64,000 bases of DNA from Lytechinus variegatus (Eukaryota > Echinodermata > Echinoidea > Temnopleuroida > Toxopneustidae): contig NC_054744.1 of NCBI RefSeq assembly GCF_018143015.1, positions 4,647,059-4,711,058 of the forward strand, given 5' to 3'. Position 1 is the first letter of the stretch. Every line of letters starts with the position of its first letter. Position numbers and translations under genes: made by a program. Positions 31,192-42,521 of the stretch are shown here, one piece after another. Below the pieces are notes generated by a model. That model did not search any database. It saw only the letters and a program-made list of their open reading frames with translations, and was not told the DNA's origin.

Positions 31192-31222
<31 letters not shown>

Positions 31223-34200
31223 CCATCTTCATCTTCCTCACCATCATCACCATCTTCCTCACCATCATTAGCATCATCATCATCATCATCACCATCTTCC
31301 TCACCATCATCACCATCATCATCACCATCATCATCATCATCACCATCATCATTATCTCCATCATCAGCGATACCACAAAACTATGAGTCTATCCTTACCG
31401 GCTCATTTTGGTCTTGTTCCTACATCCCGATCCTCCTTCCCAGTGAGTGGTCCTGGACTTGGTAACATTGGATCCACAGGACTGGCAAGGCTTGTCGGCA
31501 GAGTAAGGCTAAATCAAAAGACACAAAAAGTTCCACCATTTTTCAACGAGGTTATGTATTCTATGGAGATATAATTACGATGATGGCGATGATTTTTAAC
31601 TGATTGCTAAAAAACCTTGAAGGCTCGTCAGCAAGTAACAAGAGGGCCAATGCCTTACCAAAGTGCATGAGTGCACCAAGTTGGGAATCAAACCTTGGTC
31701 ACCAGACCGTTTCATGAAAGGACAGCTCAGACATTTTATTTAACAAGTCTTGTTTTATCCGACAGTTATAAGTAAATCAAAATTAAGGAAAGTTGTCAGA
31801 TCTGACAGCTTGTCAGAACAAAAATGTTGATGAGCCACCATGCCTCCTTGTATCTTTGATACAAATCAATGACAAAAAGTGACCTCCAAAATTGCCCAAT
31901 ATTTATTAGATGAGAAAAAAAATGAAAAAAATTATGTATTGCTGAAAAACCATGATGCACATGTAAATGGAAATCATGATAAAATGTCAAAAGTGTCAAA
32001 AAGCTTGCTTCTGTATTGATAAAAATTTCCATTAAGAACATGTATACTATCCCAACTCTAGATGGCGCCATTTCATTAAATTGACCAGAACCAACTCATT
32101 TCAGCCAACTCATTTGGATTACCAACACTGCGCAATTTCTTTTGAATTGGGCTTCGTCCAACAAAGTATTAAGTGCCATGTGGGTAACCTGGGCTGGCCA
32201 AATTATCTATTTGAGGGCTCTGAAGTTGACCAAACAACCTCTGTTTAGTTTCCTAAATCATATTTTAGTATTCAAGTACCCCAAGCATCCTTTCCAAAGA
32301 GCTTTAAAGGGGAATCCAGCCTTGGCAATAAAATGTTGTGTTGGGAAGGAGAAAAATAAATTAAACAGAATGGCGAAAGTTTGAAAGAAATCGGACAAGC
32401 AATAAGAAAGTTATAGCTGCTTTAAAATTGAGATCATTAATAGTATGCAGATTTCAAATTGGCAACTGGGTAAGTAAATTATGACAAGGGGCAAGGACAA
32501 CTTTCGCATAGGCCATGTACTTAATTATCAGGGATGTGTGGTTTTCTACTAATAAGTACCCATTCCCCTGGGGCAGTAATCTAAATATAATCCAGGTAGT
32601 ATATTGTTTTATGTCCTCATGAAAGAAAAATATAATTTGAAATAAAACTTTTGGACAAAGTGACATCTTAGCCATAATATACATTGGAGTACATGGAAGA
32701 GAAGTCCTTGCCTTTAATACATCACTATGACATCCAATATGTGCCCAATTTGAAGTCTTCATGGGTATAGTGATTACCAATATTTACAACTTTAAAAATT
32801 CATAACTTTCTTGTTGTTTGTCCAATATTGTTCGAACTTTCCCCCATCAACTTGCCTGATTTTTTCTTTTTCTTATAAACACAAGTTTTTATTTGGATTG
32901 GATTCCCCTTAAAATCATTCAGTTCTGCTTTGTTGTATCTTCCAATCACAGGTTCCATAGCACATTGTAAGAAGCTATAAGCTTCTGAATCTTCTCATTC
33001 TTAAACATTTAGTAGTAAGATCATCATTGGCGGCGGAAGCCAACAATTTTAGGGGGGGACCACAAAAAAATTTTGACAAGCAAAAAAAAAAGGTTATCAA
33101 CCAAAAATTTTAGGGGGGATGCAGAAAAAAAAATTGATAAGCAAAAAAAAAGAAAGGTTATCAACAAAAAATTTAGGGGGGATCTTCCCCCCACCTAAAA
33201 TTTAGGGGGACACGTCCCCAATCCCCCCCGCTTCTGCCTGTGAAGATCATCCATTTCGTCACCCAGAAGGCTAACCAACTCAGACAATGAAATTTTACCT
33301 GTTCCTTGGAGCAGAATCCACAAACCATGCGAGAGGCAAATTTCATCTCGTGATCCAGCTCCGCTAGGTCATGACATTCATCGCATGGGTAACATTTACC
33401 ACAGCATGGAAATCTGAACAGAACAAGTAAATAAAAATCATTAAAAGGGAAAGTTCACCTTGAGAAAAATTTTATTGTAAAAACAGCAGAAAAATAATAT
33501 CTCAAAAAAAATGAAAAAAAATCCATCAAATAATAAAAAAGTTATTAGAATTTTAATCATTGATTTGTGATGTCATATGTGAGAAGCTTTCCTATATATC
33601 GTATGGTAAAAAATCCATTCTAATAACTTTCACAATCTTTAATGGATTTTCCTCAAACCTTCACCAATATTTTTTCATTAGTTTTAATTTTTTAATATGA
33701 AGATTTATTAAATTGTAAAAATAATTGGGCAAAAAATTTAAAAATTATTTACCTGAGCCATCTGAAGCTTTTCTTGTAATGTTGGCACGTTCCATTGGCT
33801 GGTAGGGGGAACCCCTCTCGAATGGCAGGGTCTTTTTGACGCTTATCTTTCTTCACCGCAACAACCTCTGTCTTACCTGTCCAATTAAGATAACAATAAG
33901 AAAAGTTTGATTTATGGACAAATTTAATAAAAATGTCAACTTATATTGCATCTTTCTTTGTATATATCCACTAAATGAAATATAATAAAAATAGCTGGTT
34001 TATAAAACGCTTTTTGCCTGAGGATACAAAGCACTGTTATTATTACCCCGGCTTTAGCTCGAGCTACCATCACTGGAGCTCAGTGCATTCAAGGAAATAA
34101 TCCTTTTTTGCTGAAGGAAACCACGCCATGGCTATTATTCGAACCCACTGCCCTGTGCTTGAAAGGCGAGAATGAGAACCACTAGACCACAGGGAGCCCA

Positions 34201-37200
34201 CAGCCCATATACAGCTTAAACAATTAACTGCTGATTATTTCACAGGCCTTATATATCAATATCTTTAGGGCAGGGGCACTTCTTTTATAGCACTACAAAC
34301 TAGCATAAAGAGGACACCTGAAAATGTTATGGCCGTGCTGGCCCTCGACTAATTTAGTCCAAGATTTCATATTCATTCTAAACACATCCTGTAAGCTGTT
34401 GTGAGGAGCTTCATACCATCATTTGTATGCTAACAGAGAACACTAGCACATTCCAAGTTTCTCCTACCGAAAGAAAAGAATAAAACCCTATCGACAGACT
34501 CAAAGAACTCGTATTTTGTCCTTTCAATCAAATCATGTTCAGTGAATCATCTGAGGGAAAATTTGTTTGCCTATCTCTACCCATTTTACACTACATGCTC
34601 AAATTGAAGAGAAATAAAAACAGTTTCCACAAAGAGAATGGTCCCGACATTAGAAAGAAAATAATGATAAAGAAAAAAAAAATGGATCAAAGCAAAAGTA
34701 TCAAATCGAAACTAACCTTCAGGTACAGAAGCTACAAGTCTTTGGAATTTAGCTGTATCCATGGCAACGCTCATCTTTTGATGGCATTTGGAGCACCACG
34801 CAAGACGGTCTTGGCCGTATTGAATGCCCTGTTCAAGGAGTTAGATTGGAAACCATTATCTGAATGAGTTTGACTCCTATTCTTGGTAAAATATTGACCC
34901 TCAGATTAAATTATAGTGATTTTGTAAGCATTATTTGTGAGTTTTCAAGGCCATTATGAACTGACCTCTTTTTTCATGAAGAATGCACATCAAGAAATAT
35001 CAGTTATTCTATTAATATTTTTCTTTACCAAGTAAAGTCAGTTAAGGCATTATACATGTAGTATTCTTTCAACCAGTAGTGTAGTACGTAAAAAATAAAA
35101 AGAGAGAGCAGAATTTGGCAAATGGGGAAGATTTTGACCTTTTTTCTCAGTCATCATTTTTTTTTCTGAGGGGGGAGGATGGAGGGAGGGGAAGAATAGC
35201 CCCAACAAGCCACCTCTCACATCTGCACACCAGTGCTTTCAACATGATTATGATATTCTGTAAACATCAAAGAATTCACAAACTTATCTAAAGGTCAAGT
35301 CCACCTCAGAAATATGTTGATTTGAAAAAAAAGAGAAAACTCAACAAGCGTAACACTGAAAATTTCATCAAAATCAGATGTAAAATAAGAAAGTTATGAC
35401 ATTTTAAGGTTTCGCTTATTTTTCACAAAATAGTAATATGCACAACTCATTGGTATGCTAATGAGACAGTCGATTATGTCCTTCACTCACTATTTTGTTT
35501 TTTATTGTTTGAATTATACAATATTTCCATTTCTACAAATTTGATAATAAGGACCAACTTGACTGAACCACAAAATACTAAAACAATGGTAATTCAACAT
35601 ATTCAGGGAAGAATAAATTCTTTTCACATGACAGGAGAAAATTAGAATATTTCACATTTTACTAAATTAAATACAAAAGAAATGGTGAGTAGATGATGTC
35701 ATCAGTTCCTTCATTTCCATTCTGATCAGGATGTGCAGATAACTGTTTCGTGAAATTAAGCGAAATTTTGAAAAGTCATCACTTTTCTTATTTCACATCA
35801 GATTTTGATGAAGTTTTCAGTGTCATGCTTGTTGGATTTTTCTCCTTTCATTCAAATCAACTATTTGTTGAGGAGGACTTCTCCTTTGACTGTCTCATGC
35901 ATTTATCATATAATTGAATGCAAAACAAAAGAAACATGCTACACACCTGAATGATAGAGTTTGTAGAGCATTCCAAGCAAGAGACGAGGAACTTGCATTC
36001 AAATATGATAAGATCCACAGGGACGCAACCAGTAAGATCAAGAAAGCCCATCACCGATGAGAACTGATGAATGATGCATGGTCTATACCCAACAGCCTGC
36101 TGGTTCTGACACCTAGAACATCCCAGGACCATGGCGAGACCAGGAGCCACGCTGACGTCCGTTTGGACCTTGCACCGGGAGCACTGGATCCGGATCTTGA
36201 TCTTCTCGCAGGCGAGGGTTGCAGCGGACTCGCTCATCTCCATGCGAGGGAAACGGATTTCGGTGCCGCGGCGGTTCTCTGTTGGGGATACGTACTTGGA
36301 GGGTTTCGGAGGCGATTGGTCCGGAGGGGGTGAAGAGGCACTTGTTGCAGCAACCGCTTGAGTCAAGTCACCCGACTGGATTTCGGTATCTCCCTCTATT
36401 GCCATGCCCTCTTCTCCTTTAGCATTCTCCTCTTCAGCATCCTCTTCGTGTTCATCATCATCAACATCATCTTCTTCATCGCCCTCAGCTTCTTCTCGAT
36501 TCTCATCCATCTCATGGTTGATGAATTCTTCCTTGGGATGGGAGGGAGCGTCCGATTCTTCCTGATCAACCGGTTCCTTCTCTCCTCCTTTGGCAGAATA
36601 CGAGATGAATTCAAAGCCTGCAGCCTTAGCATACACCTCCTTCTTAAACTGTGCAAATATGAAAGAAAATGAAGAATATGTCAGCATTCATGCCCTCTGA
36701 AATACTAGAATAAAGTTGTACATATTACCAATGCATTGCTATCAAATTGTACATAATTATTTCACTTCCCATTTATTTGTTTGCCTCGATGTAGTGGACA
36801 GAAAGAAATACATTGATGTGAAATAGGCTATTTTGACAAAGCAACAAATTCAGCTAAAGTTTGACAAACTCATGAGGCGAAGCTTCACAAAATTATATGG
36901 TAGTAACAAACTGTACTATTTCCATCATGGTCTTTCACAATCAGTCTTTTCGTATATACTACTTTAGCTTTTATTTTAAAGTACAATAAAGATTATAAAG
37001 CCAAATTGTTCGACAACTATGATGACATATCAGGAAATAACTCTATGAAATGAATAAATATTATATTATGTTCATCAAAAATGGCTACAAATTCATAACA
37101 GGCTGACTTAACAAGCTGTTCAATGTAGTAAAAAAATCAATAATTTTTGCTTGAATTATTCTATCCATTCTATTTATTTATCATTATTAGGCTATTATTA

Positions 37201-40200
37201 TTTTATTTATTTTTTTTTTTTGGGGGGGAGATGAGGGGGATTAACCATCAGCAGTTTAACCTATTTTCCAAATGATGAAAAACCTATATTCTCAAAGCTA
37301 ACGGCATGAAAAGAATAAAGTTACCTTCCTAGCACCCTCTGTGAAGAGTCTCATTAGACTCCGGTCAAACCATCGAAGGAATGGCCGCATCATGAGCTCT
37401 GCTCTCCCAGAAAGTTTGTTGGTAGCAGCCCTGGCCTCCAACCACTCGACCGCAGCATCTGAAATGTGTCTGGAGAATTAGAATAGCAAGATCACGAAGA
37501 TTGTAACTTTCTTGGAATACTGGATTTTGATTGGCTGTTGAGGGCCCTTCCCATGGGACATGTAGTTAAAATTGATAACAGCATTACCATTAAGCCTATT
37601 TCAACTGGGGTATTTCAGACCAGTTTACTATGGGGGGGTTCAATTTACACCCCCTTTCAGATCTCCACCACAGATTGCGCGATCGCCACAGAAATTTGCA
37701 TGCATATTAGAGCCGGATGTACACTCACGACTGTTCAGTAAAATTTTCAGAAAATTATTACATATATACCGTATATAAATATATATATCATAAAGTAATT
37801 GATCATGCAAATAAGTGTCTAAAATAAAGTTTCTGCCTTTTACTCACTTTAAAGAGCTGGTACAATGCTTATTATTTTGGTTAAAATATTCCTTTGGACA
37901 TTTATTACAAATATCAACCTAAAAAATATTCTGAACCAACAAAATTTATGTAACAAGGGGGGGGGGGTAATGTTAAGATTTGTGCTTATGGTTTCTTGAA
38001 CACAGTAATAAAAATGACTAAAGAACAGAAAGAGCTAACATTTTTGGAATAAAACTTTGGATAAAAAGAGCACAGATAAGGATGCCATAATGTTAGAGAT
38101 TCCTGTAAACATGAAAATGATGATTTTAGTAAAACAAAATTATTATTCAATTACTTTCCAATTTATAGTGCATTTAGGATTTTAACATGTTACAAGAAAA
38201 GGATTTAGACCTGGATGGACATATATCCTTCATGCACTGACTTGATAACAGATAGGTTAATACAATCACTGGTTTTAAAGTCCAAGAAATAACAATTCTT
38301 ATCTACCCATATGGTAAGAGTCTATATAAATTACAGTGCAATTTAGAGTCCAATATGACAGAGATAAAAAAATGTACTAAGATAGTCAAGTTACACACAA
38401 AATACATAGCATTTATATGCCAATTATCTATTTGTATATATTCAATGCTGCATTATATATAACCCTGACTTTAGCTCTAGCTGCTTAAAGGCGCTTAGTG
38501 CATTTAAGGTATTAATCCTACTGGGTACCCATTCACCTCACCTGGGTTGAGTGCAGCAAAATGTGGATAAATTTCTTGTTGAAAGAAATTACGCCATGGC
38601 TGAGATTCGAATCAACGACCCTCTGTTTCAAAGTCAGAAGACTAATCCACCACATATCCAAGAACAATTCTGATAATTTTCATTTGTTTAAAATTCCCTT
38701 TCCCCTACCTTTTAAAAGCCCCCAAGGTAAAGTGCATAACTGCATATATAACTTATCCAGGATTTTAGAGTGGATATTTGCAATAACACTTACCTCAATA
38801 TGACAGTAGGAAGGACCTGATCTTCGGGGAGGCTGATTTGTAATGGTGAGACTGGGTAATCCAAGGGAAAAATGGCAGATACGTCAAACTCGCTCAGATC
38901 ATAAGGCTGTGGAAGTAGGATGGTATTTCTATTTATAATCACAATGTATTAAAATACATTCCTCATCTTTTTAAGTATGCAAAACACAGATCATATGCAA
39001 CACAAAAATTGTTTTTACAGGGATTGATGTTGCCTATGTTGGTACTAAATTTCACCTATCTGATGTACAATAAGAGCATCACAGAAAAATATCTATCTCA
39101 AGGGTTAGTATAAATTACATAGTATGAATCACATCCCACCTTTCATTCTCTGCCGACATTCCTGTATGTTTAATAGCCACTCTAACAAAGCAACTAAAAT
39201 AAAGGAATCTTGAAAGGATGGTAATCAAGATTCTGCAGAAGGTTCCAACATGGTTGTAGTCTTAAAAATCCCAATTTTAATTTGTGTCTTAATTTGAGTT
39301 AATACATCCCGAAATACACATTTTCTGTTTCATATCCAAGAGTTGCCCTTCTTTCTTTTGAAAAGAAAATAAAAATCAGCAGAGACATGTACTTGCTATA
39401 AAATTTGTCTCATTACAAACTTCTTTAAAAAGACCGGTTGGCTTTACCCAGTCAGGATCTGTCGGCTTGATAGTGAAGCGATACGACGTATTGTCACCTT
39501 CATCGCTCACTACCAGTTTGTCTCCAGGAAACCTCTTCTTAAGCTGGTTGATCTCCGTCTCCCGCATCTTGGCTGCATCACCCTCTTTCAGTTCAGACAA
39601 TGGACGGCTTGTGACTGGTCCGACCGGTTTACGAGCAGTTTGCCAACCGCCCTCGTCTTCTTGCCTTGGAGCTACATTTTCTAAGGAAAGAATTCAAAAT
39701 TGAGATTTATATAAATATTTTGTTTCCTTTCACAGCATCCTATCATTATGATCTAACATCAGTCATGAATAAAACAATAAATCTCTGTAAATAAATCATA
39801 ATTCATAATTTACTTTCTGAGAATGAGAACCAAGGTACAAGTAGAGAAAAGAAAGTGGTTGAAAACATTGATGGCAAGAAATCAGACTAGAAAACTTGAA
39901 TCAATTGATCATTCATTTATTCTCCACCAGCCATTTCACACATGGCACTTTCTATCACCAGTCACAAGAAATCTCCCTAAATAAAATAAATTGCAGTTTA
40001 CTTTCTACTATACTGTATTCATGGTGTCAATATTCACTTTAGATCTTAATTGAATACATTTGACAGACACTGAAATCTTCATGGCCAATGAAGAAATAAT
40101 TAACATGAAAGAAACCCATGTATGATATAATAATTATGGCATGAAACACAGAATTTGAGAAAACGAGCCAGGCAAACATAGATGGGAAAAAGAGGTTGAA

Positions 40201-42459
40201 AACATTAATGGGCAAGAAATGAAAGAATAGTTAACACAAACCTTTGGAGTCTTCATATGTATTATCCTCATTATCTTCTACAGTTTCGTTTTTCTCCGTG
40301 TGCAAGAAGCGACATCTCTTCCCTGAACGACAATGACCCATGTCATAGAAACGACATCTCTTCAGCTTCGATGTCTTGGGCTTCTTGGAGCGCTTTCTCC
40401 CGTCCGGTTCCTCCTCCGCTCCATCATCAAGCGAAAGCTTCAAGGTGGACGACACCAAGACATCCTCCTCGTCAATACCGCCCTCTGTAGTCTGCTTCTG
40501 GTGTGACCCAGACTTTGCATCGGAATCCCTGTCGGGTAAGGCTTCTTTCCTCACGTGTGCAAACTTGCATCTGTAGCCATAGCTGCACCATCCGGACCTT
40601 GTATAAAACTTGCAAGTCTGTTTTGTTTTGGAATCTTTCCCCTCTGAGCTCGATACAGGTCTCTTAACATCAGGTTTGACTGCGGACCCATCTTCACTCT
40701 CCTCAGATTTGGACTGAGCTGGGTGGAGGAATCTACAGTACTGTCCATAGCGACATCGACCGGATCGTACAAAAAAAGAGCAAGCTTTCTTTTGAGATCG
40801 TTGGCCCTGATCTGCTCCTGGTGTTTCTGGATTTATTTCTTTCCTTTTGTCCTCTTTGTAGTTTGTCTGTCCAGTATTGGACTTGACAGAGATTTCTTCT
40901 GTACCTACAATCAAAGATATGATTATCAAAAACAATAACTTTGCAAACCTGAGCCAAGGAAGAAGTTTTGTAACTAAATGATACTCATATATTCTTGCAT
41001 AATGTAAATTGAATTATGAATATTCATACACTTTGATGCATCACCCTCAATGTGCCTTTTGAATTTGAACTATATAGCATTGAGTTTCCACACAGAAATT
41101 GGAAATAGGACGAGGTTTGAGGTTGCCTGCCATCGTCGTTAGACAGTTCCTGAAGGAGTCCCGATAATGAGGTTGGAAGTTTGAAACCCTGACAGGCCAT
41201 TTTCTCCATTCTAATAAGGTCCGAGACTTTTATCATCTTTAAAAACAGCTGTATTCTGAAGTCTGGTTTTAATTAAATGAAAACTCTGTCTGAAGTTGTG
41301 GTTTAATTATGGATTATCAAATGTGGCACAAATGAAACAAGAGCTCAAGAGACACCACCAACAACAAAGGGCTTACCTTTAGAATCCAATGACAATGTCA
41401 TGAATCGCTCATGTACATGTGATGCCTCCTTCTAATAACAATAACTACATACACAACATACACTACACGGGAGGCAGCGTAGCTCAGTCGGTTAGAGCGC
41501 ATGTTTCGGGTTTGATCGTAGATCTCAACCTGAGGGGATTGAGTTGAGTCCCGCTAATGCCAAAACGCTTCTAACAAAAAATCTGATGCTATAGCATTGT
41601 CATGCCTCACAAATTGTATTCAGTGCAGGTGTGAATATAGTTGGGAAACACTTCGTCCATCAGAAAGGACGCAAATGTTGGTCCCTTGTATAGGCACGTT
41701 AAAACCAATACACTATTTGTCAAAGAGTAGGGTGTTCACCTGATGTATTGCACCTGCCGGTCCCAGCAAAATTCAAGTCAAGTCAATCTTGACATTCATA
41801 TGCCATAATAATCAATATAATTATTGTTGGCATTAAAAGGAAAGACAAGAAAAGACATTTGTATCATGCTCTCATAATCGATTGTGACATTGAATTGTAA
41901 AAAATTACTCCCCAAAAAGTATTTCACTTAATTAAATTTTCAGCTCCACAAGTACCACCAGCCTCATACTGACATGACTGATATCAACCAAAGGCGAAGG
42001 CCAATTGGCACATTATTATTTCCAAGTCAGGTTGGTGTAATTTACTCAATTTTAGTGGCCTAAAAACGTGGTTTGAAAATCCCAGAACCAGATAACAACA
42101 TGCGATTGTTAACAAAGTCAACAAATTAACTGTAAATAAATGAGGGCTGAGCTGAGGCCATTGATTTAATCAAGAATCATTAATAACCCCCCAAAAAATA
42201 AAGAAAAATAACCTTTTACTGCTCCATTTTGGATATTCCTTAGCCCTGATGAAACAATATCCGTTGCTCTTGTCGCAGACAAATCGGCTGCTGTTTTATC
42301 GGATGAAACTCTATCGGGGTTTTCTGCAATTTTGTCCGCGGATGGCTCGGCGAGACTTTCTGCAGCGTCGAGGGTATGTTGATTTTGACTAGTGCGAGGA
42401 CATTCTTCTTTTTCTTTATTCACCTCTCCACTAACTTCGGCCGAACAACTAACTGACAT
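30840..42459 (-). CDS. CCCH x3 - RWD - CHY zinc-finger protein, eleven coding exons
   Basis: Exons in transcript order: 42459-42213, 40904-40242, 39680-39448, 38906-38794, 37469-37325, 36648-35947, 34828-34717, 33876-33753, 33413-33299, 31508-31399, 30933-30840. Every border is AG/GT and all ten phase junctions agree, giving 885 residues. Domains: three CCCH fingers (Cx8Cx5Cx3H at 124-143 and 180-199, Cx7Cx5Cx3H at 266-284); RWD domain at about 335-465 (QLKKRFP..., PYDLSEFDVSAIFPLDYPVSP); a long Glu/Asp-rich stretch; Cys-pair segments (QCSRCK, GCSRCQ, SCLEC, WCSKC) at about 620-720; CHY zinc finger at about 769-840 (CQHY, FPCCGKCYPCDECHD, MVCGFCSKEQ, CQSC). The C-terminus is a lysine tail. 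CCCH fingers usually bind RNA, RWD domains mediate protein contacts often in ubiquitin or translation-control proteins, and CHY fingers bind zinc in RCHY1/Hot13-type proteins. No RING was found. Function is unknown; an RNA-linked adaptor is inference. Confidence 0.9.
31040..31375. repeat. (CAT/CAC)n microsatellite beside exon 10
   Basis: About 330 bases of catcatcatcaccatcatc-type triplets within intron 10, ending about 25 bases from the exon 10 donor. It is open in several frames in both directions; none is a gene. Confidence 0.92.
31399..31508 (-). CDS. CCCH-RWD-CHY gene, coding exon 10 (CHY end)
   Basis: Residues 819-854: PYSADKPCQSCGSNVTKSR, then HWEGGSGCRNKTKMS. Supplies the last CxxC pair of the CHY finger and a following Cys. 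Borders are tgatttag and GTAAGG. Confidence 0.93.
31592..31735 (-). repeat. Diverged SINE fragment
   Basis: Contains aatgccttaccaaagtgcatgagtgcaccaag then gggaatcaaaccttggtcacc, matching the reverse-oriented SINE at 55975-56140 but more decayed. Lies in intron 10. Confidence 0.55.
32305..32912. mobile_element. Palindromic MITE, AAGGGGAATCC family
   Basis: Left end taaaggggaatccagcc and right end ggattggattcccctta are inverted. Inner symmetry includes agaaatcggacaagcaataagaaagtta versus taactttcttgttgtttgtccaat. Lies in intron 9. A related palindrome is at 57444-58036. Confidence 0.75.
33029..33240. mobile_element. Poly-G TIR element, diverged copy
   Basis: Starts ggcggcggaagccaacaatt and ends cccccccgcttctgcc, inverted. 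The inside repeats aattttaggggggg...aaaaattgataagcaaaaaaa twice. Lies in intron 9, close to exon 9. Confidence 0.6.
33299..33413 (-). CDS. CCCH-RWD-CHY gene, coding exon 9 (CHY core)
   Basis: Residues 780-818: FPCCGKCYPCDECHD, then DHEMKFASRMVCGFCSKEQ. The CC...CxxCH...H...CxxC spacing is the CHY zinc-finger core. Confidence 0.95.
33441..33720. mobile_element. Palindromic MITE, GGGGAAGTTCACC family, truncated copy
   Basis: Begins aaaagggaaagttcaccttg and contains mirror segments taataaaaaagttattagaattt / attctaataacttt and tcctcaaaccttcaccaatatttttt. The terminal right arm is lost. Confidence 0.65.
33753..33876 (-). CDS. CCCH-RWD-CHY gene, coding exon 8 (CHY start)
   Basis: Residues 739-779. 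Basic linker KTEVVAVKKDKRQKDPAIRE, then the first CHY ligands in GTCQHYKKSFRWL. Borders are ggacag and GTAAAT. Confidence 0.93.
33983..34200 (-). repeat. tRNA-derived SINE, reverse orientation (intron 7)
   Basis: Same layout as the SINE at 450-722: tagctggtttataaaacgct..., gctttagctcgagctaccatc, ccacgccatggct, then a tRNA-like end with attcgaacccactgccctg and a box resembling gagaaccactagacc. Confidence 0.75.
34717..34828 (-). CDS. CCCH-RWD-CHY gene, coding exon 7
   Basis: Residues 702-738: GIQYGQDRLAWCSKCHQKMS, then VAMDTAKFQRLVASVPE. The WCSKCH pair probably completes a zinc site with the Cys pairs of exon 6. Confidence 0.9.
35289..35889. mobile_element. Palindromic MITE, AAAGGTCAAGTCCACC family, copy 2
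   Basis: Left end taaaggtcaagtccacctc and right end gaggaggacttctccttt are inverted. The same internal mirror blocks as copy 1. Lies in intron 6, ending 58 bases from the exon 6 donor. Confidence 0.8.
35947..36648 (-). CDS. CCCH-RWD-CHY gene, coding exon 6 (acidic tract and Cys pairs)
   Basis: Residues 468-701. Starts FKKEVYAKAAGFEFISYSAK. A strongly acidic stretch follows (EEAEGDEEDDVDDDEHEEDA), then a Pro/Ser linker, then IRIQCSRCKVQTDVSVAPGL, LGCSRCQNQQAVGYRPC and FLVSCLECSTNSIIQ. The Cys pairs look like one or two zinc ribbons completed by exon 7. Confidence 0.92.
37325..37469 (-). CDS. CCCH-RWD-CHY gene, coding exon 5 (RWD C-terminal helices)
   Basis: Residues 419-467. The acceptor attctccag at 37470 is preferred over the closer atttcag because only it keeps the phase, giving RHISDAAVEWLEARAATNKL and then MMRPFLRWFDRSLMRLFTEG. 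Amphipathic helices, as at the end of RWD domains. Confidence 0.88.
38446..38650 (-). repeat. tRNA-derived SINE, reverse orientation (intron 4)
   Basis: Shares attaatcctactgggtaccc, attcacctcacctgggttga and ttgaaagaaattacgccatgg with the copy at 450-722, ending in a B-box-like gattcgaatcaacgacc. Confidence 0.75.
38794..38906 (-). CDS. CCCH-RWD-CHY gene, coding exon 4 (RWD core)
   Basis: Residues 382-418: LSEFDVSAIFPLDYPVSP, then LQISLPEDQVLPTVIL. The F-P-x-x-Y-P signature is diagnostic of RWD domains. Borders are cttccacag and GTAAGTG. Confidence 0.92.
39448..39680 (-). CDS. CCCH-RWD-CHY gene, coding exon 3 (RWD start)
   Basis: Residues 304-381. After a linker (GGWQTARKPVGP) come the first RWD helix and strand, ETEINQLKKRFPGDKLVVSD and YRFTIKPTDPDW, then a GTAAAG donor. 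Confidence 0.9.
40242..40904 (-). CDS. CCCH-RWD-CHY gene, coding exon 2 (three CCCH fingers)
   Basis: Residues 83-303. Fingers: CSFFVRSGRCRYGQYCRFLH, CKFYTRSGWCSYGYRCKFAH and CRFYDMGHCRSGKRCRFLH. All ligands are intact. The first two share the xFYxRSGxC pattern, suggesting duplication. Acidic and lysine-rich linkers separate the fingers. Confidence 0.95.
41024..41240 (-). other. Unassigned open segment in intron 1 of the CCCH-RWD-CHY gene
   Basis: Two minus-strand frames stay open (one reads MEKMACQGFKLPTSLSGLLQ, the other WRKWPVRVSNFQPHYRD). An acceptor-like tttttaaag or cttattag lies at the left end in transcript order. It is not needed for the phase-consistent exon 1 to exon 2 junction, so I leave it outside the gene model; an alternative exon is possible. 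Confidence 0.2.
41249..41340. repeat. Half copy of the 7739-8942 TIR element
   Basis: Contains tattctgaagtctggttt and tgaagttgtggtttaattatgg, matching the left end of the 1.2-kb element in PRRC1. Confidence 0.5.
41468..41790 (+). repeat. tRNA-derived SINE (plus)
   Basis: Begins with the A-box-bearing gtagctcagtcggttagag and a degraded B box (ttgagttgagtcccgc). The body shares the layout of SINEs elsewhere in the window (ggacgcaaatgttggtccc, ...taaaaccaatacac). Not a functional tRNA: the cloverleaf is disrupted after the anticodon region. Confidence 0.75.
42213..42459 (-). CDS. CCCH-RWD-CHY gene, coding exon 1
   Basis: Residues 1-82, starting MSVSCSAEVSGEVNKEKEE. Hydrophilic, Ser/Ala/Asp-rich and probably disordered. 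The donor AAAAG|GTTATT is chosen because it leaves phase 1, as exon 2 requires; the nearby alternative GTAAAA would break the frame. Confidence 0.8.
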
Positions 42460-42513
42460 CTCTCAAAATCTCTAGCAGTCGAATAATGCTACTGGAGCTC
42501 AAGACAGGACCCC

Positions 42514-42521
42514 TATTTATA
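42514..42521 (-). promoter_or_regulatory. TATA box of the CCCH-RWD-CHY gene
   Basis: Minus-strand TATAAATA, about 55 bases before the ATG at 42459. A start site about 30 bases downstream would leave a 5' UTR of only 25-30 bases. The position is inferred from sequence alone. Confidence 0.5.

Noticed and set aside
31024-31386. Long Ile/Thr- or Met-rich open frames on both strands
   Set aside because: They are translations of a (CAT/CAC)n microsatellite, not genes.
41468-41540. tRNA gene
   Set aside because: A-box sequence is tRNA-like, but the cloverleaf breaks down and the tail is a SINE body.
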